Below are positions 1 through 9,769 of a DNA stretch of 23,395 nt, in pieces. The position numbers and the translations under genes are program-made. How positions within the stretch are numbered: position 1 is the stretch's first letter; each line of letters begins with the position of its first letter. Below the pieces are notes generated by a model, which was not told the DNA's origin, searched no databases, and saw only the letters and a list, made by a program, of their open reading frames with translations. Origin of the DNA: Saccoglossus kowalevskii (taxonomy: Eukaryota; Hemichordata; Enteropneusta; Harrimaniidae); the NCBI RefSeq assembly GCF_000003605.2, contig NW_003134358.1, positions 227,977-251,371 on the forward strand, given 5' to 3'.

Positions 1-421
1 TAAGATAGCTGTGGCTTTCCATACAAACAACACTCTCTGTAAAAACACGCTTGATTTTATTTTATTTACATTAACTCCACAGACACGCGATACTAGTATA
101 CTAGTATAGTCGATATATAGTATATATAGGATATAAACCCGTCCGCTATTTTTGGAAAGGAAAATGCAAACACAAAAATATCCATTTGATGAAAAATAGT
201 ATATGGCTAGTGTATGGCAGCATGGATCGACGACATAACACTAACCTGGTTGACCTCTGCTGTATCAGAGTTCATAAGTCAACCTGTAGCGAATGGACTT
301 TGTCCATAGCTGGATGTCAATCATCGTGATGATCACATTTTGTCCTTGAAACTTCAGATGAGAAGACTGTCTGCAGCTAACTCAAGTGTGCGTGAAACAA
401 TCACAACCGAAGTCGTGAGAA
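1..421 (+). promoter_or_regulatory. 5' flank of the PIPOX-like gene
   Basis: This AT-rich stretch must hold the promoter and 5' UTR of the oxidase gene, but I cannot place a transcription start. An 18-bp perfect palindrome, atactagtatactagtat, lies at 90-107 and is followed by TA-rich sequence to about 128. The phrase cccgtccgct at 138-147 resembles units of the tandem array near 9666. An in-frame TGA at 416-418 closes the reading frame just before the proposed start codon. Confidence 0.4.
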
Positions 422-524
422 ATGGCTACACCAAGTGAACCCCAGTATTTCGAGTATATTGTTATCGGCTGCGGCGGTATTGGTAGTGCTGCAACGTATT
501 GGCTTGCAAAGAGAGCTGGCAAAG
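422..524 (+). CDS. PIPOX: PIPOX-like exon 1 (FAD-binding glycine motif)
   Basis: Encodes residues 1-34 and one base of codon 35. The segment YIVIGCGGIGSAATYWLAKR is the beta-alpha-beta ADP-binding motif. The donor after 524 reads gtaaaa, which is acceptable but weak; the following intron is 658 bp. Confidence 0.92.
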
Positions 525-3500
525 GTAAAATGTTTGTACACAGTGCTTTTATATGTTTGGAGCAATCTAGTAAAGGGGTCGGTCGTTTTGGTGCATCTTA
601 GCACATATGGATGTACTGCAGTTTTTATTTAACCTTTGGTGACGGTATATTGTCAGCGTTCCGGATAAAATATCCCATTCTATCCGCGTGGTTTCTCGGC
701 GGTATGTGCATTGTTTTGTTTTTTAAAGCCGTGCCTGGGTGTCTTTGTTTCAGCTCAATCGAACCGTACATATTCAACTTCCGGGTCTCGCTTAAATACA
801 TTGTTCAACCATAGACCCCCCAGTAGAGGAGGGTCTATGGTTCAACATAAATTATACATACAATTAAGTGTGTATCACGCTGTACAAAGAAAGACTTGAC
901 TATCGGAAACCAGGCCACATGTTCAATAACTTAATTTCTTTTCCACAAAAAATAAAGCTTTTTTTGTCAATTGTCCACATTGTCAAGCATGCCTTATGCA
1001 TAATTCAACATTCATCATTAAAATAAATTGCTAAATTAATAACGCCATTACACATTGATTAATGGCCAAGAAAATGCAATACTCGCTGAATACGGAGCTG
1101 GTGACCGCATTCATGTGGCATGATTTGGTCTTTGATTACGGGGTATGATAACAAATTGATTGCATTGTATTTTTGTTTGCAGATGTATTGGGACTGGAGC
1201 AATTCAAACTTGGACATGATAACGGTGGATCACAAGACCACTCTCGTATTATGTAAGTACATTCAGATATATCAAACGAAAACCGTACGTCTACATCTAC
1301 AACAAAAGAGACCTATAACATTTAATATTTGTTTATAAATGTTACCTCTCAGTATGAACCCTGTAGTAAACCATTAAAATGAAAACCGTCTAACGAATCA
1401 AAATTCGCCATATCCACGATTCGTATGTAGTATTGTCCTTCAGACGACGACCAAGCGAACATGTGGTACCAATTGAAGGATTTTCCATCACTGCCAGAAA
1501 TTATTGTTTCTAATTCTTTAAGTCAGTAAACTATTCAAGACACGTGTTTCTTTTCACAAAGAAATTTTGTTTCAATGTTATAAACGTATTTTGTCATGAA
1601 TTACCACATAATGACATATTATAGTAAGCATATGTACATTTCAGATGTGACTGAGGTTAGATAATGTTTCTGTATCTGACTCTTGTCTTTCGTTTAATAT
1701 AGTAAGTTGTATCATGTGAAGCCCTATTATATACAGATCTTGTGTAGGTTTTCTTAGACGGCGACTCAAGACTGATTAATATTGATTCTGGGTGCATTTA
1801 TATTACCCCCACAAGTTTCTTAGTTCTATAACACGCCACTCATTCATTAAACAGTACTAAATTAACGATAATGACATATGTTTTAGCATTGGTTTCAATA
1901 ATAAATATGTATCTAAACATATTTTTACTGACGTGCTAAAGATAATAATAGTTCAATCATAGGGGTTTATAGTTCCATGGTTCAATAAAGCAATTTATAG
2001 ACACGTTTTTTTCTCATTATACAAAGACTGTCTCTTACAACTTGAAGGTAATATTTTGTGATACAACAGACTATTTTGGAATACGCCACAATCTTACATA
2101 GCAAAATGTTACAAAGGAATTCTGTCCAGAAACTGTTTTTTTTTCTCATCATGATTCAATTGCTGAATGTGCCATCCCTCGAAAAGGAATTTCTGTTGAT
2201 ACTAGTAATTTGAATTACTTAATAATCAATGAAAAGTATGCATTGAAATACAGTTTCTCAACACCGGCGTTGGGGGACTGTGATGTCGAAGTTAGTAGCA
2301 TCAACGACACCGTGAGCAGGATATGAGTACTTTAACATTTAACCAAATAGATGGTGATATAACAATTGGACATCGTATTCATTGATCAAGTGCTAACATT
2401 GAAACTTCAATTAAACGGATGGAAATATATATTTGTAAGTTCACAGGAACTCCTGGTATAAGAGGACACACATAAAATAAAATCCACACGTGGGTGCAAC
2501 GAATTTAAAATTTTAGAGAAGTTATATGGATTTCACCTGAAGAACTATACACATTAAAAAAACATTTCAGATGCCTGAATTCAGGCTTTTTCACTTTTGG
2601 TATGATCGTATGATTTTGAAGGTCATTTTATTCGCTTATATATGGGCTTCCAAAAAATACTAAATAGCATTTTCAGGAAATGACAAGTTGTAACAGTACA
2701 GTATTAGAAAATGTTGATTTACGAAACGTGTTCCAAAGTCTAGGTCCGGTATTTGTTGATGGATGAATCATACTGACATTGTAAAATGCAATCATATATT
2801 AATCCACTAGAAATAATTTACGATGTAGACATTTTATTATCGATTTTTCAATGAAAATAATGTTCAGGTTTTCAATTCTTCAGTCGAATGCTATATCACG
2901 AAGAGTGTTATACCAAGCTAGTACGAGATACGTATACAACGTTTGAAGAAGTTGAAAAAGAATCCGGCGTACAGTTAGTGTACAGATGCGGCGGATTGGA
3001 ATTTACAAGAGCAGATCAACCACAGGCGTTTAAACTTGACTTGTGGGCCGACGCTATGGCTAAACAAAATATACCGTAAGTATTAGACGTATTCGCCGTC
3101 TCTTTCGATTTTTGCAGAGATAAACATTATTAACAAACTCGACCCTTCTTATAAAGTGCGCCCTCTAGCGACGAAGAGTTTCTGTGATGTACATGTGCAA
3201 AATGATTGAATTCACGGCATCGAATTCACGGATCAGTAAATGTCCTTCAATTAAAAAATAGATTTTTAGAGATTTAATGGGAAAGGAAAAGGAATACTCA
3301 TATAAAAAAAGAAACAGGGATCCTAATCCACGCACTCATTGAAGCGCGCTAACTACTATGCCATATCGACCCACTAATATAATTGGGAACAACTACAAAA
3401 CAAAACATAATTGTTACATAAAACTAAATGCGTTTAGCCATTCACGTCATTTCGACGTCGCTAGATGCCATGCATTGTGTAATCATTATATTAATGATGG

Positions 3501-6500
3501 TTATTGTAGATTTGAACGCCTGAGTGGAGAACAGATTTGTAAGAGGTTTCCCCAGTTCACAACTGGACCTAACATTACTGGGTTGTATCAGAAGGACTCT
3601 GGTCTGGTAGATGCTGCCATGGCTAACGCTACTCATATACAATTAGCGAGAAAACATGGCGCGACGATTCGGGAAAACTGTAAAGTTCTGAAGTTGGAGA
3701 AAGATAAAGATGGTGTGCACGCCTTGGTGAGTAGATTAAAGTAATGGACAATTAAATGAAAACTTACACCACTATTACCGCATTACAGTTACAATTACAG
3801 TTAAATAACGATGAATATGTATGACCAAAATAAATCGCGCGAAGGATCAGAATATGTTGCAATCTAATTAGGGGAGGGGAGGGGGCTCGTGTGACGTTGC
3901 AATAATATATCTAATCTAATGTAATCTAATCAGATCATCCATCTATGTCATTATGATCAGCGTTTGTAGTGCTGACGTTGCCCCCCCCCCCCACGTCGCA
4001 TGGAATGCCGGGAAACAAACACTATCCACAGTAGGCCTGGAGGAAATGTGAAATCCGTAAATTTCGGGGTCACGAGGGTGGTCGCATGATATTTATTTTA
4101 ATATTTATGCGCGAATTTTGACGTCTTGCATAGAAACCTTAATATATTAGCTTACACCAAATCCCTGGTGGAGGATAAAACTTAATTATTAAATTGATCC
4201 TAGGGTGGGTATTACGCTTCTGTATCACCCGTCTTTGCCATATGGTGTGCACAGTTTTAGATGTTCCCCCAGGTGTAATGTAACAGCGCACCCGACCAGC
4301 CTTCAATCTGTATTTACCGAAGGACACAATGTATACTCGCATATCGTATTTATACACCTTGATTATTCATTAGGTAGGTAGGTATTGTATGCTTCCAGTG
4401 TGAAGACAGATTCGTGAGTCTGTCTCGGATAAAATGAAATAATGAAATTAAAAATCTGATTCCCTTCCATCCTATGTAATCACTGGATGCCAAACCATTA
4501 CGGTAACCATAGAAAATAAACGAAAAGTACATGAAAGTGGTGCACCCAAATTCTCTGTAAATATATCGTGCGCATCGTGCGTACATGATTGGATTGTGCT
4601 GTATAGTTACGTTCGGAAATATACTCGTGTTCTATAGATACTTTTGACCAAGTTGACTAGTGCCTTAAAGTGTGTAAGCCAAATATTTCACTATAAACCG
4701 ACTTTTTTTGCTAAAATTCCACTACCAAATCCTAGGCTTACTTACCTGGTATCATGTTAAATAAAACAGTTCGAAATACAAGCATGTCATTTCTTGTAGA
4801 AAATGTTTTCAAAAAAGAGCAAATTGCGTTCGCTTTGATACAAATTCCAATCATGGTGTTTTAACTTAGTATATGCACTATTGGGGAACTGTTTAATTTG
4901 AAATCTGTTTACCGTGTGAGCCAAGATATAATTTTCAGTGTTGGACTTCGCAATCGATTGGTATAACCAGTCGCAGTGACATTTGCATTAACTGTTCAGT
5001 GGGAAAACACATGCGTCGTAAGTCAACAGCTTCGACTGTTACGTTGGCAAAAGTTGTCAGTCTATTACACAACGCACTACAGCGCACTTAAGGTAGAAGC
5101 CTAATAATTTTTGAAAAAATTGGTCATAAATCGCATGACAATGTTCATTAGTTTATTATGTACAATTACATAGCATTATTTTGTGTGTTACAGTTAAGCT
5201 TTTATGAGAAACGTGTCTCAATATTTCTTGAAAATTGCTATTTTTAGAACAATTCCATAGATTAACACAATGTTAAAGAAAAATTGCATTTTTAACATTT
5301 CTTAAAACCCAGATTTTTTAAATAATTCAGAACAACATAAAGTACTTCGTCTTTAACAATATACGATTTGTTCAGCCTATGTCACCAGGCTATATTTTGA
5401 GATATTGCATAATATCTCTGCCATAGAAACCTATGGTAAAAGCATGATAATAGTGTCAAAATGACAGCTTACCACTAAAAATACAACCATCAATTTCTCG
5501 AAAAAAAGGCTGGTGACCTCCAACTTTTTTTATGTCAATATCCTTGTATTACCTTGGAGTACAGTTTATTGCAAAATGAATAAATTCTGGGTATTTTAAT
5601 TTATGAGTAGGCTTCTACCTTAAATATTCTTTGATTTTTAGACGAAACTCGAAACCGCGCCGTGTAACTGCCTCGCTTCAAAGTCGAAGATATATTTATT
5701 TACAAAATACATGAATATATCATTATGTTCATTGCTTTGCCTACTTCTCGTCATTCTTAGGTCTACACCAATCAGGGACTCTTTCGTTGTCGTCGTGTTG
5801 TCATCACGTCAGGTGCATGGACAAACCACGTGTTGGGTTCTGTTGGTGTACATATCCCCTTGACAGTTACCCAGGAACAAGTTACTTACTTTGCTACGCC
5901 AAACATAAAAGAATTCACCAAGGACAAGTAAGAGAGCGTTAAATAAGTTAATGTTATCTATTTTTCAGTCATGTATTTGTTTATGTGTTTTTTTTATTGC
6001 TCGGATTATCCATGTTAAATCGGGTGTAATATAAACACAAATGTTAAACAGTATATACCATAATGCGGTGATGTGAATAAGTATGTTCAAATATATCTTG
6101 ATAAATAAATAATGATATGAGTTTTCTTGAAATAAAACTTTGGCAGAACACATATTTTCTATGAAATACTGAACAAACTTTAATGCGCATGCGTATCGGA
6201 TTTACCTGTACGTACAGGGAATCGGTTTCGCCATATTTCATTGACTGAATAAAGTTTTTGCTGGCATGCTTTTTTTTCAGCTTTCCAGTATGGATATTCC
6301 ACGATCCAGGATACGACTTTTATGGCTTACCGATCCACGGTAACACCGGCAGTAAGATCGGAATCGATGCAGGGGGACCGTCAGTTACACCAGAAACTAG
6401 AACATATAACCCTGATCCAATCAGAGAGAAATTGTGTATGGAATTCTTCGGGAAGTATATACCAAAGGTAATTTACAAAAACTTAAATATATACAAACTA

Positions 6501-7651
6501 TGAGTTCATAAAAACAAAACAAAACTAATAACAAGAATCCACAAGTGCGAAATAACAATCGACCGACACACACACACTGCATTTTATCCCATAAGAGTCA
6601 CTTCTTTCCAAAAAGAATGTCGAATCAGATGAGCATGGTAGCTGTATTCAGCTTTCGTTGTAGAAATATTTGCTTCTACTTCTACTAACGCTAAATACCT
6701 AATAAAATAGCGCATTTTAATACGACGACTATTCTCTGTTATATCACTATTCAATAATATTCATTCTGATTGTATACCCGGTATTTCCACTGACAGGCAC
6801 TTGGTCCGAAGTTGTACACAAAAACCTGTTTGTATGCCATGCCACCCGACAGAAATTTTGTAATTGATACGTTGACTGCAAAAGGGTTTCCACAGGTGAT
6901 TGTATGTAATGGTGCCGGGCACGCATTCAAGTGAGTGAATTACATGTTATCTTAATATACCAGAGGCGGCGGAACGAAATTTCGCATTGGGGGGGGGGGG
7001 TCTGCTCGCCACCCCCTGCGCCCCGTAGTTTTGTTTCGGGGCTACCGAACATTTGCCAATTGCAGGCTAGAATGTTCACATTTTTGTAATTTTTAGTTAC
7101 AAATATTGTTTGCGATCGTTTTTCGGCATGGGTCGCCTCGCCTATCAAAATATTGTTTAATTTCAAATAACTTAAGGGGCCGTGACAATTGCATCACCCG
7201 ACACTCCAACTTTTACGGTAGTTCCGTCTGGTGTTTTAGTGCGGTGTGCTCGTAAGACTGCCTATAGATTTATTGTAGTTTTGCTTTCTCGCAGTTCCTG
7301 ATATCACCTACAAGTGCAAAGACACATCTAAATTGGATGATTTGCTATAATCCTAACCATTTTATGAGTGTGGGTGCGCGATGTGTTAATGTGACGGACC
7401 CACGCTCATGCGCAATGCGACTCTTTTCTCAATCCATGCTGTCATTCATGAATAATTTACTTCTTGCCTTTAACAGATTTAGCTGTTTGCTGGGCAAGAT
7501 ACTTAGCCAGATGGCAATCGATGGGAACAGTCAATATCCAATAGACGTGTTCAGATTAGACAGACCGGCGCTCACTGATCCCAGCTTTAAAAACGACTTT
7601 CACTTCGATGATATTAAGTTGAATGCAGGGAAGAAGCAAGCCAAGCTTTAA
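422..7651 (+). CDS. PIPOX: Peroxisomal sarcosine oxidase / L-pipecolate oxidase-like flavoprotein, 8 coding exons, complete
   Basis: The coding exons are 422-524, 1183-1252, 2884-3075, 3510-3726, 5761-5927, 6281-6467, 6797-6930 and 7477-7651. All introns are GT-AG, and the joined frame is 414 residues plus stop, close to the roughly 390 usual for the family. Family enzymes oxidise N-methyl or cyclic secondary amino acids (sarcosine, L-pipecolate, L-proline) with FAD and release hydrogen peroxide. Visible marks are the Rossmann GxGxxG at residues 16-21, acidic E40 closing the second strand, the SRIIR segment at 55-59, K275 aligning with the oxygen-activating lysine of monomeric sarcosine oxidase, C323 in TCLYxMPPD aligning with the cysteine that carries FAD, and GAGHAFKF near 351-358. 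The protein ends AKL, a PTS1 peroxisomal signal. The start has G at -3 and G at +4, with an in-frame stop two codons upstream. Sarcosine versus pipecolate preference cannot be read from sequence. Confidence 0.93.
525..1182 (+). other. Intron 1 of the PIPOX-like gene
   Basis: A 658-bp GT-AG intron, phase 1. It contains a 30-bp hairpin insertion at 810-839 flanked by direct repeats, listed separately. Nothing else stands out in the AT-rich remainder. Confidence 0.85.
803..846. mobile_element. Tiny palindromic insertion (30 bp) flanked by 7-bp direct repeats
   Basis: The repeat gttcaac occurs at 803-809 and again at 840-846. Between them, 810-839 begins catagaccc and ends gggtctatg, exact reverse complements of 9 bp. 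The flanking repeats are direct, not inverted, which is the layout of a target-site duplication around a miniature foldback insertion. I do not recognise a named family. Confidence 0.55.
1183..1252 (+). CDS. PIPOX: PIPOX-like exon 2
   Basis: Seventy bases preceded by tttgtttgcag and followed by gtaagt. They encode D35 to I57 (DVLGLEQFKLGHDNGGSQDH...), which covers the second Rossmann strand with its acidic end (E40) and the start of the SRIIR flavin/substrate loop. The codon for I58 is split across the next intron (AT|T). Confidence 0.92.
1253..2883 (+). other. Intron 2 of the PIPOX-like gene
   Basis: A 1631-bp GT-AG intron, phase 2, AT-rich throughout. I see no exon-like segment. The only structure noted is the 7-bp direct-repeat pair at 1951-1986. 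Confidence 0.85.
1951..1986. repeat. 22-bp CAT...ATG insertion between 7-bp direct repeats (decayed)
   Basis: The repeat gttcaat occurs at 1951-1957 and 1980-1986. The 22 bp between them start catagggg and end ttccatg, but only the terminal CAT/ATG pairs cleanly. Target and ends resemble the insertion at 803-846, and flanking bases downstream (tacaaaga near 2020 versus 880) also look alike. The two may be copies of one larger dispersed repeat rather than independent insertions. Confidence 0.3.
2884..3075 (+). CDS. PIPOX: PIPOX-like exon 3
   Basis: Begins after cttcag and ends before gtaagt. Residues 59-121 include RMLYHEECYTKL and the strand YRCGGLEF, which are typical of the DAO-family fold in sarcosine oxidases. 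The proline-122 codon is split CC|A. Confidence 0.92.
3076..3509 (+). other. Intron 3 of the PIPOX-like gene
   Basis: A 434-bp GT-AG intron, phase 2. It contains the phrase gcgccctctagcg (3158-3170), which resembles the ends of the inverted-repeat element at 18603-19066, and a tRNA-like segment on the minus strand at about 3305-3375. Confidence 0.85.
3305..3375 (-). mobile_element. tRNA-derived SINE head (decayed)
   Basis: Read on the minus strand, 3363-3349 is TGGCATAGTAGTTAG, a good RNA polymerase III A box. It is followed by gcgcg, then gagtgcg, then GGATTAGGATCC near 3329-3318, a degraded B box. This order is typical of the tRNA-like heads of invertebrate SINEs. A-to-B spacing is about 35 bases, shorter than the roughly 44 expected, so a small deletion is likely and it should not be a functional tRNA. 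The tail towards lower coordinates is not recognised. Confidence 0.42.
3510..3726 (+). CDS. PIPOX: PIPOX-like exon 4
   Basis: The acceptor is ttattgtag and the donor gtgagt. It encodes residues 123-194, including QKDSGLVDAAMANATHIQLARKHGATIREN, the helix and strand in which the family collects the second half of the FAD domain. The open frame extends upstream of 3510, but that part is intron. Confidence 0.9.
3727..5760 (+). other. Intron 4 of the PIPOX-like gene
   Basis: The largest intron (2034 bp, phase 0). It holds G-rich runs near 3870-3890, a 12-base C run at 3981-3992, degenerate ctaat repeats around 3865-3930, and the TTAA-flanked element at 5088-5623. No coding segment is recognisable. 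Confidence 0.85.
5088..5623. mobile_element. TTAA-flanked terminal inverted repeat element (piggyBac-type MITE candidate)
   Basis: TTAA at 5088-5091 is followed by GGTAGAAGCCTA (5092-5103). At the other end TAGGCTTCTACC (5608-5619), its exact reverse complement, is followed by TTAA (5620-5623). The 528-bp body is AT-rich with no long frame, so it would be non-autonomous. TTAA duplication is characteristic of piggyBac-superfamily transposition; the terminal bases GGTAG differ from the best-known CCC/CCT ends, so the assignment is tentative. Confidence 0.6.
5761..5927 (+). CDS. PIPOX: PIPOX-like exon 5
   Basis: Begins directly after tcattcttag. Residues 195-249 include RRVVITSGAWTNHVL, the conserved (V/I)xxxGAW segment that closes the FAD site, followed by the start of the substrate domain (IPLTVTQEQVTYF). 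The asparagine-250 codon is split AA|C. Confidence 0.92.
5928..6280 (+). other. Intron 5 of the PIPOX-like gene
   Basis: A 353-bp GT-AG intron, phase 2. It contains a 14-bp perfect palindrome, cctgtacgtacagg, at 6205-6218 and nothing else I can name. Confidence 0.85.
6281..6467 (+). CDS. PIPOX: PIPOX-like exon 6 (catalytic lysine)
   Basis: The acceptor is a T-rich tract ending cag. Residues 251-312 include DFYGLPIHGNTGSKIGIDAGGP. K275 sits in the GxKIG context of the lysine that activates oxygen in monomeric sarcosine oxidase. The donor reads gtaatt. Confidence 0.92.
6468..6796 (+). other. Intron 6 of the PIPOX-like gene
   Basis: A 329-bp GT-AG intron, phase 0. It shows only a short CA run (about 6566-6577) and otherwise featureless AT-rich sequence. 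Confidence 0.85.
6797..6930 (+). CDS. PIPOX: PIPOX-like exon 7 (covalent FAD cysteine)
   Basis: The acceptor is ctgacag and the donor gtgagt. Residues 313-356 contain KTCLYAMPPDRNFVID; C323 aligns with the cysteine that links FAD through its 8-alpha position in sarcosine oxidases. The exon ends inside GAGHAFK, a family signature near the flavin. Confidence 0.93.
6931..7476 (+). other. Intron 7 of the PIPOX-like gene
   Basis: A 546-bp GT-AG intron, phase 2. It is less AT-rich than its neighbours at 6960-7040 because of a G-run repeat fragment, listed separately. An open frame runs into exon 8 from upstream but is intronic until 7477. Confidence 0.85.
6960..7040. repeat. G-run repeat fragment (transposon remnant candidate)
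   Basis: The sequence ccagaggcggcggaacg is followed shortly by a run of 12 G (6989-7000) and then ccaccccc. A cagaggcgg-type end followed by a G homopolymer resembles the termini of small DNA transposons scattered in marine invertebrate genomes. No matching second end was found, so the boundaries are uncertain. Confidence 0.3.
7477..7651 (+). CDS. PIPOX: PIPOX-like exon 8 (C-terminus with PTS1)
   Basis: Begins after tctttaacag and ends with TAA at 7649-7651. Residues 358-414 include FSCLLGKILSQMAIDG and a FRLDRP segment. The last three residues, AKL, are a standard peroxisomal targeting signal type 1 variant, so the product should be imported into peroxisomes. Confidence 0.92.
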
Positions 7652-7679
7652 TATTGATGACTGCCTCGAGCGGCAAAGT

Positions 7680-7685
7680 AATAAA
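7680..7685 (+). terminator. Poly(A) signal AATAAA of the PIPOX-like gene
   Basis: AATAAA lies 29 bases after the stop codon and would give a very short 3' UTR. A second AATAAA at 7988-7993 could serve a longer form. Which one is used cannot be told from sequence. Confidence 0.5.
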
Positions 7686-7689
7686 CGCA

Positions 7690-8420
7690 TTGGACTTAAG
7701 ATTATTTCTGTTAAATTGGATCGTATAATTCATGCGTAGGAGTATGTTACGCCCTCACACGCTATAGCTGACGTGGTTCATTATTTCACTAAACAAAGGG
7801 CAAAGCACGATAAAGTAGAGGGTTATTAAAATACATATATAATCTACTTGTAATTGACATATTAACTTCATTTTGAGATTCGGCGCAATACGAAATTGAT
7901 CGTTACGGATATCTTGTCATCATTTCTGCAACTGACGAGTCTATTTTCACAATTTGTATTGTTTCCGGATATTTCGTTATTGTATAGAATAAACTCCAAT
8001 TTCCTATCTAAACATTTCTACTTAGATTTGGGTCTGTTTCCCCCCGTCATAATTTTGATTGAACTGTTATCAGGCAGATGATGCCACGTAGTCAGCTTTC
8101 TTATATACTTCTTCGCTAGTAGCTCAGAACATTGCATTATCGAATGTTTGCACAGTGTAGTTATTCAATATGCTCCCTTGAATGATTGAACAAAGAAGAG
8201 TAATACGCTTTAAACCAGAATGCACTCCGAAAACGCAAACCTCCTTCAAGACGGAAATTACAAGGGTATACTTTAATCATTCTCACGTAAGCTCACTAAA
8301 TATAAAGACCAAATTGAGCCTTGAGTAGATTTGTTCGCTCGAAGAACAATGCAACGATTATACAATGTATCTGTAAATGGCGAAGAGTTCTTTAAAATAT
8401 ATTTCCATAGCAACTGGAGT
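7690..8420. other. Intergenic, no gene seen
   Basis: AT-rich sequence 3' of the PIPOX-like gene with a second AATAAA at 7988-7993. The short open frames here lack composition or splice-site support. Confidence 0.6.
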
Positions 8421-8539
8421 CCAATCTCTCATAGAATCGAACTCCTTGGTTATTGTATAACCCACTTCTTAAACTCTTGTTTTCATTAACATTTCTAGTT
8501 ATCTGACAACAAAAATGTAATCGGTTGATTCGTATCCAA

Positions 8540-9240
8540 CGCCCCCTCCTTAACTTTTTAATAGAACCCATCGACACGTCTTTGAACATATATAAATACA
8601 AAGTCATTCCCAAAATTGATGTTACCATGGCAACCAGAGTCACGTTTGTAAGAGAAACTCCTCCTGAAAATGTTATGAAAATCTTTCAATAGTTTTTTCT
8701 AGTTGTAAATGACAGTGGTATTTCCTTGGAAAACTAATCCACGTCCCTACCAAAATATAATCGACTGGTATATAGAACACAACCCCTCCTGAGAATCCAT
8801 CGACTTGTTTTCGACTTGAAAACATCGTTTTAAAAATTGATGTTTTATTGGGCAATAAGATTCCCCTATGTACCTAAAATTTAATTGATTGTTCCCCGCG
8901 TCAGCCATTTCCTTCTGAACCTTTTGAGTTATAAATAAAAACAACATACCCGAAATTGTTGTTGCCACGGTAACCGTGTCTACATTTCTGGCGAAATTTA
9001 ATAGATTGATGTTTGCATCCATGCAACCTCTTCTGAAAACAACCTCTTATGAACCGTCCGTAACGATTTGTACTTTCAAATGAAAAATTATTTTCGAAAT
9101 CACTGTTAACGGGTTCGTCTTTGTTTCATGGATAACCCCTACTGAAAATGTTATTTCTGAGAATCTATCTATAACTTTTTTCCAGTGACTATTTCGAGTA
9201 ACACTGTTTACCCAACAGTGTGTTACATATCTTAAGTTAA
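8540..9240. repeat. Decayed tandem array, period about 119 bp
   Basis: The phrase cctcctgaaaa, or a close variant, recurs at about 8545, 8660, 8785, 8911, 9029 and 9138, giving spacings of 115, 125, 126, 118 and 109. Between anchors other phrases recur: attgatgttaccatggcaacc near 8615, attgttgttgccacggtaacc near 8955, and aatcactgttaac near 9098. At least six diverged units are present. Short open frames inside follow from the repeat and show no family match. Confidence 0.6.
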
Positions 9241-9660
9241 TCACATGGAAATACAGTGTTTGTCAATTATTGCTTAAAAGAGTAAAGGATGTCAAGAAAA
9301 CGTGTAGGGAATTTCGAAATACTGCTGCTGAAGTGCAATTCAATTGTGAAACGTGAAAGTCGAACTGGCAACTGGGCATTTACATCTCAATACCGAGGAT
9401 ACATATACATGATACGTGGTAGATAATTAATAGAAGTATAATAAACAAAAAATAAGTGGTAACCTATGCCTAATTAGATATATGACACCCTGTTTACTGT
9501 TGGTAAAATCTGCATGTATTATATTAATTGTGGTATGCATTTATTTTATATCTAGAGCTTTCTCATTTAATTAACTCCGATGAGTCATACCTCCTGAATA
9601 TAAGTCTACCAACCTCACACTATTGATTACATTCTAGTCTACTGTACGGTGGCCTATATA
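9241..9660. other. Intergenic, nothing recognised
   Basis: AT-rich sequence with no open frame of note and no repeat that I could delimit. Confidence 0.5.
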
Positions 9661-9665
9661 TACAA

Positions 9666-9769
9666 TCCGTCCGCTACTAGAAATCGATCCGCTACTTGAC
9701 AGAAAACCGGTCCGGTACTCAAAACCGGACCTCTACTTAAAAAAAACCTGGTCAACTACTTAAAAAAAT
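9666..9769. repeat. Short tandem array of 'tccgctact'-type units
   Basis: Five diverged units of about 18-24 bp begin near 9666, 9685, 9707, 9725 and 9747, each of the form (g)gtccgctact followed by an A-rich spacer. Two contain ccgg. The first is preceded by tatatacaa; a lone similar phrase, tataaacccgtccgct, lies at 132-147. This suggests a dispersed repeat whose internal units expanded here. Confidence 0.55.
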
